From: Melastoma dodecandrum
Lineage: Eukaryota > Streptophyta > Magnoliopsida > Myrtales > Melastomataceae
Assembly: GCA_029817715.1 (NCBI GenBank)
Contig: JARUPY010000435.1
Span: 1-64,000 of the forward strand
Length of the DNA: 64,000 bases
Reading direction: 5' to 3'
Shown here: positions 62,559-64,000 of the stretch, piece after piece
Layout of the letters: each line of letters begins with the position of its first letter
Position numbering within the stretch: the first letter of the stretch is position 1
Notes under the pieces: model-generated
Database searches by the model: none
Seen by the model: only the letters and a program-made list of their open reading frames with translations
What the model was told of the DNA's origin: nothing
Made by a program: the position numbers and the translations under genes

Positions 62559-62798
62559 CGTGATGGCGCGGACTTCCTTGATGACCTCGATCTTCTTGTC
62601 GCCGATAGCGGAGAGGACGACGGTGAACTCGGTCTGCTCCTCGACCGGGGCGGCGGCGGCGGCCGGGCCGGCGGCGACCGCGACCGTCGCGGCGGCGGCG
62701 GAAACGCCCCACTTCTCCTCGAGCATCTTGGCGAGCTCGGCGGCTTCGAGGACGGTGAGGGCCGACAGGTCGTCGACGATCTGCGAAAGGTTGGCCAT
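62424..62798 (-). CDS. rplL: 50S ribosomal protein L7/L12
   Basis: 124 residues. N-terminal dimerisation part [20 protein letters not shown], an Ala-rich hinge ([13 protein letters not shown] region), and the C-terminal factor-binding domain with [20 protein letters not shown] and [13 protein letters not shown]. It forms the ribosomal stalk with L10. 63 bases after rplJ. Confidence 0.97.
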
Positions 62799-62861
62799 GA
62801 TTGGGATTCTCTATGTTTGGTTCGTGAAGGATGAAATCAAGGGAGCCGGACGACCGTCGCT

Positions 62862-63392
62862 TCAGGCGGCGGTCTTCTCGGCGCCTTCGCTGTCGGCATA
62901 GGCCTGGAAGACCCGCGCGAGCTTGGCCTGCGGGGCCGTCGTGAGCTGGGCGAGCTTCGTGGCGGGCGCCTGGATGAGACCGACGATCTTGCCGCGCAGC
63001 TCATCGAGCGACGGCATGGTGGCGAGCGCCCGAACGCCGTTCGGGTCGAGGGCGGTCTTGCCCATCGCGCCGCCCAGGATGACGAATTTCTCGAAATCCT
63101 TGGCGAAGGCGGCCGCCACCTTGGGCGCCGCGACCGGATCGTCCGAATAGGCCAGGATGGTCGGCCCCGTCAGCAGCGAGCCGATGGAGGCGACGTCCGT
63201 GCCCTCGAGGGCGATCTTGGTCAGGCGGTTCTTGGTGACCTGCACCTTGGCTCCGGCCTCTCTCATCTGCTTGCGCAAGCGTTGGAGCTGCGCGACAGTG
63301 AGGCCGGAATAGTGAGCCACGACGACGACGGCGGTCTTCTGGAAGATGCCGTTGAGTTCGTCGATGAGCTCCTTCTTTTCCGTTCTGTCCAA
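62862..63392 (-). CDS. rplJ: 50S ribosomal protein L10
   Basis: 176 residues. The start is TTG at 63392 (reads [20 protein letters not shown]), supported by GGAG eight bases upstream and by lack of an alternative. [20 protein letters not shown] and [16 protein letters not shown] are conserved. It anchors L7/L12 dimers and in other bacteria represses its own mRNA. Confidence 0.96.
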   Translation of the reverse strand: MDRTEKKELIDELNGIFQKTAVVVVAHYSGLTVAQLQRLRKQMREAGAKVQVTKNRLTKIALEGTDVASIGSLLTGPTILAYSDDPVAAPKVAAAFAKDFEKFVILGGAMGKTALDPNGVRALATMPSLDELRGKIVGLIQAPATKLAQLTTAPQAKLARVFQAYADSEGAEKTAA

Positions 63393-63871
63393 AGTTGAAA
63401 CTCCGAATAGCGAAGTCTAGCCCCGCGACTGCACAAGTGGTCCGCCGAAACCGGGCCCGCGAGAGGCCCGCCATCGGCGGTCTGTGCCTGCCCCCGGCGA
63501 CCTCGCGGCCTCCGGACAGAAGGATCGAACCAAATCTGAAGGCACGCTCGCGCGGGCCCTTGTCTCAAACCGGCTTCACCGTCTATGCGGGCTCCCCGTT
63601 GAACTTCGGCGCGGGGCCGGCGTTCTGGGATTCAAGCCACCCGCCCGAAGGCGGGTGCGGCACCTGCAGTCTTGGACAGGACACGGCCGGAAAGGGTGCG
63701 GGATCTCTCCAGCACCTTCCGGCCTTCGGGTCGCGTCGACCGGCCCCTCGCGGAGCCGACCGGCGCGGTGATCGAGGCCCCTCGCGAGGCCCTGTCCGCC
63801 CTCATAAAGACTTCACATCTCCATGCCAAGCGAATTTGCTGGACCGCCGCGACAATCCGCGGGCGGGCGCG
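63393..63871. other. rplA-rplJ spacer with the rplJ leader
   Basis: 479 bases without a gene. It should contain the L10 mRNA leader and probably a rplJL promoter. I cannot fix a -35/-10 pair, and no T-tract terminator follows rplA in the part seen. Confidence 0.5.
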
Positions 63872-64000
63872 TCAGGCGGTGCCGAGCGTGGCGGGGTCGA
63901 CCTTCACGCCGGGTCCCATGGTGGAGGAGATGGCCACGCGCTGCAGGTAGGTGCCCTTGGCGCCGGACGGCTTGGCGCGGTTCACGGCATCCACGAAGGC
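63872..64000 (-). CDS. rplA: 50S ribosomal protein L1, C-terminal end only
   Basis: The last 42 codons read [20 protein letters not shown], then [20 protein letters not shown] and stop at 63872. This is the conserved C terminus of L1. The remainder lies beyond the right edge. L1 forms the E-site stalk and represses the L11 operon in E. coli. Confidence 0.95.
   Translation of the reverse strand, partial: AFVDAVNRAKPSGAKGTYLQRVAISSTMGPGVKVDPATLGTA

Noticed and set aside
1..64000. tRNA or rRNA genes
   Set aside because: No cloverleaf with a TTCGA-type T-arm and CCA-adjacent acceptor was found by eye, and no 16S/23S signature; a tRNAscan run would settle it.

Overview
The window comes from a GC-rich alphaproteobacterium, most likely of the order Hyphomicrobiales (Rhizobiales). 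The support is the ribosomal gene order with rpsD absent from the alpha operon, a short-LID adenylate kinase directly behind secY, a two-metal-ligand style Fur regulator, soxBDAG-type genes and very high GC at third codon positions. I cannot place the family from sequence alone.

Left part (1-23.1 kb): accessory metabolism, almost all on the minus strand. After a partial tyrosine phosphatase come a molybdopterin oxidoreductase with its cytochrome b partner, and xseB. From 19.8 kb down to 2.4 kb runs one long same-strand unit: a RocB-like M20 peptidase, a GATase1/AraC regulator, a two-subunit HcnBC/opine-oxidase-like flavoenzyme, a sarcosine-oxidase-like soxBDAG set, a cystathionine gamma-synthase-family lyase and a complete oligopeptide/opine-type ABC importer. 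It reads as an import-and-degrade operon for an N-methylated or opine-like amino acid. From 20.1 to 23.5 kb lies a BtuFCD-like importer behind a well preserved cobalamin riboswitch. Many of these genes carry single-base frameshifts.

Middle (23.5-30.7 kb): a palindromic metalloregulator-like box, a MITE-like repeat, a Fur-family regulator, a DUF6894-like small protein, a GGDEF-EAL protein with a degenerate EAL half, two paralogous lipoproteins, RarA and a DegP/Do protease.

Right part (30.7-64 kb): the minus-strand ribosomal/RNA polymerase supercluster in the order rplA (partial), rplJ, rplL, rpoB, rpoC, [3.8-kb interruption], rpsG, fusA, tuf, rpsJ, rplC, rplD, rplW, rplB, rpsS, rplV, rpsC, rplP, rpmC, rpsQ, rplN, rplX, rplE, rpsN, rpsH, rplF, rplR, rpsE, rpmD, rplO, secY, adk, rpsM, rpsK, rpoA, rplQ. 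These genes are all intact, with one exception: rpsL, which should precede rpsG, is missing and only its last ~20 codons are recognisable. The space between the rpoC terminator and rpsG holds two plus-strand regulators (PAS-XRE and AraC), a 22-bp tandem repeat, an AT-rich island and a second copy of the MITE-like repeat.
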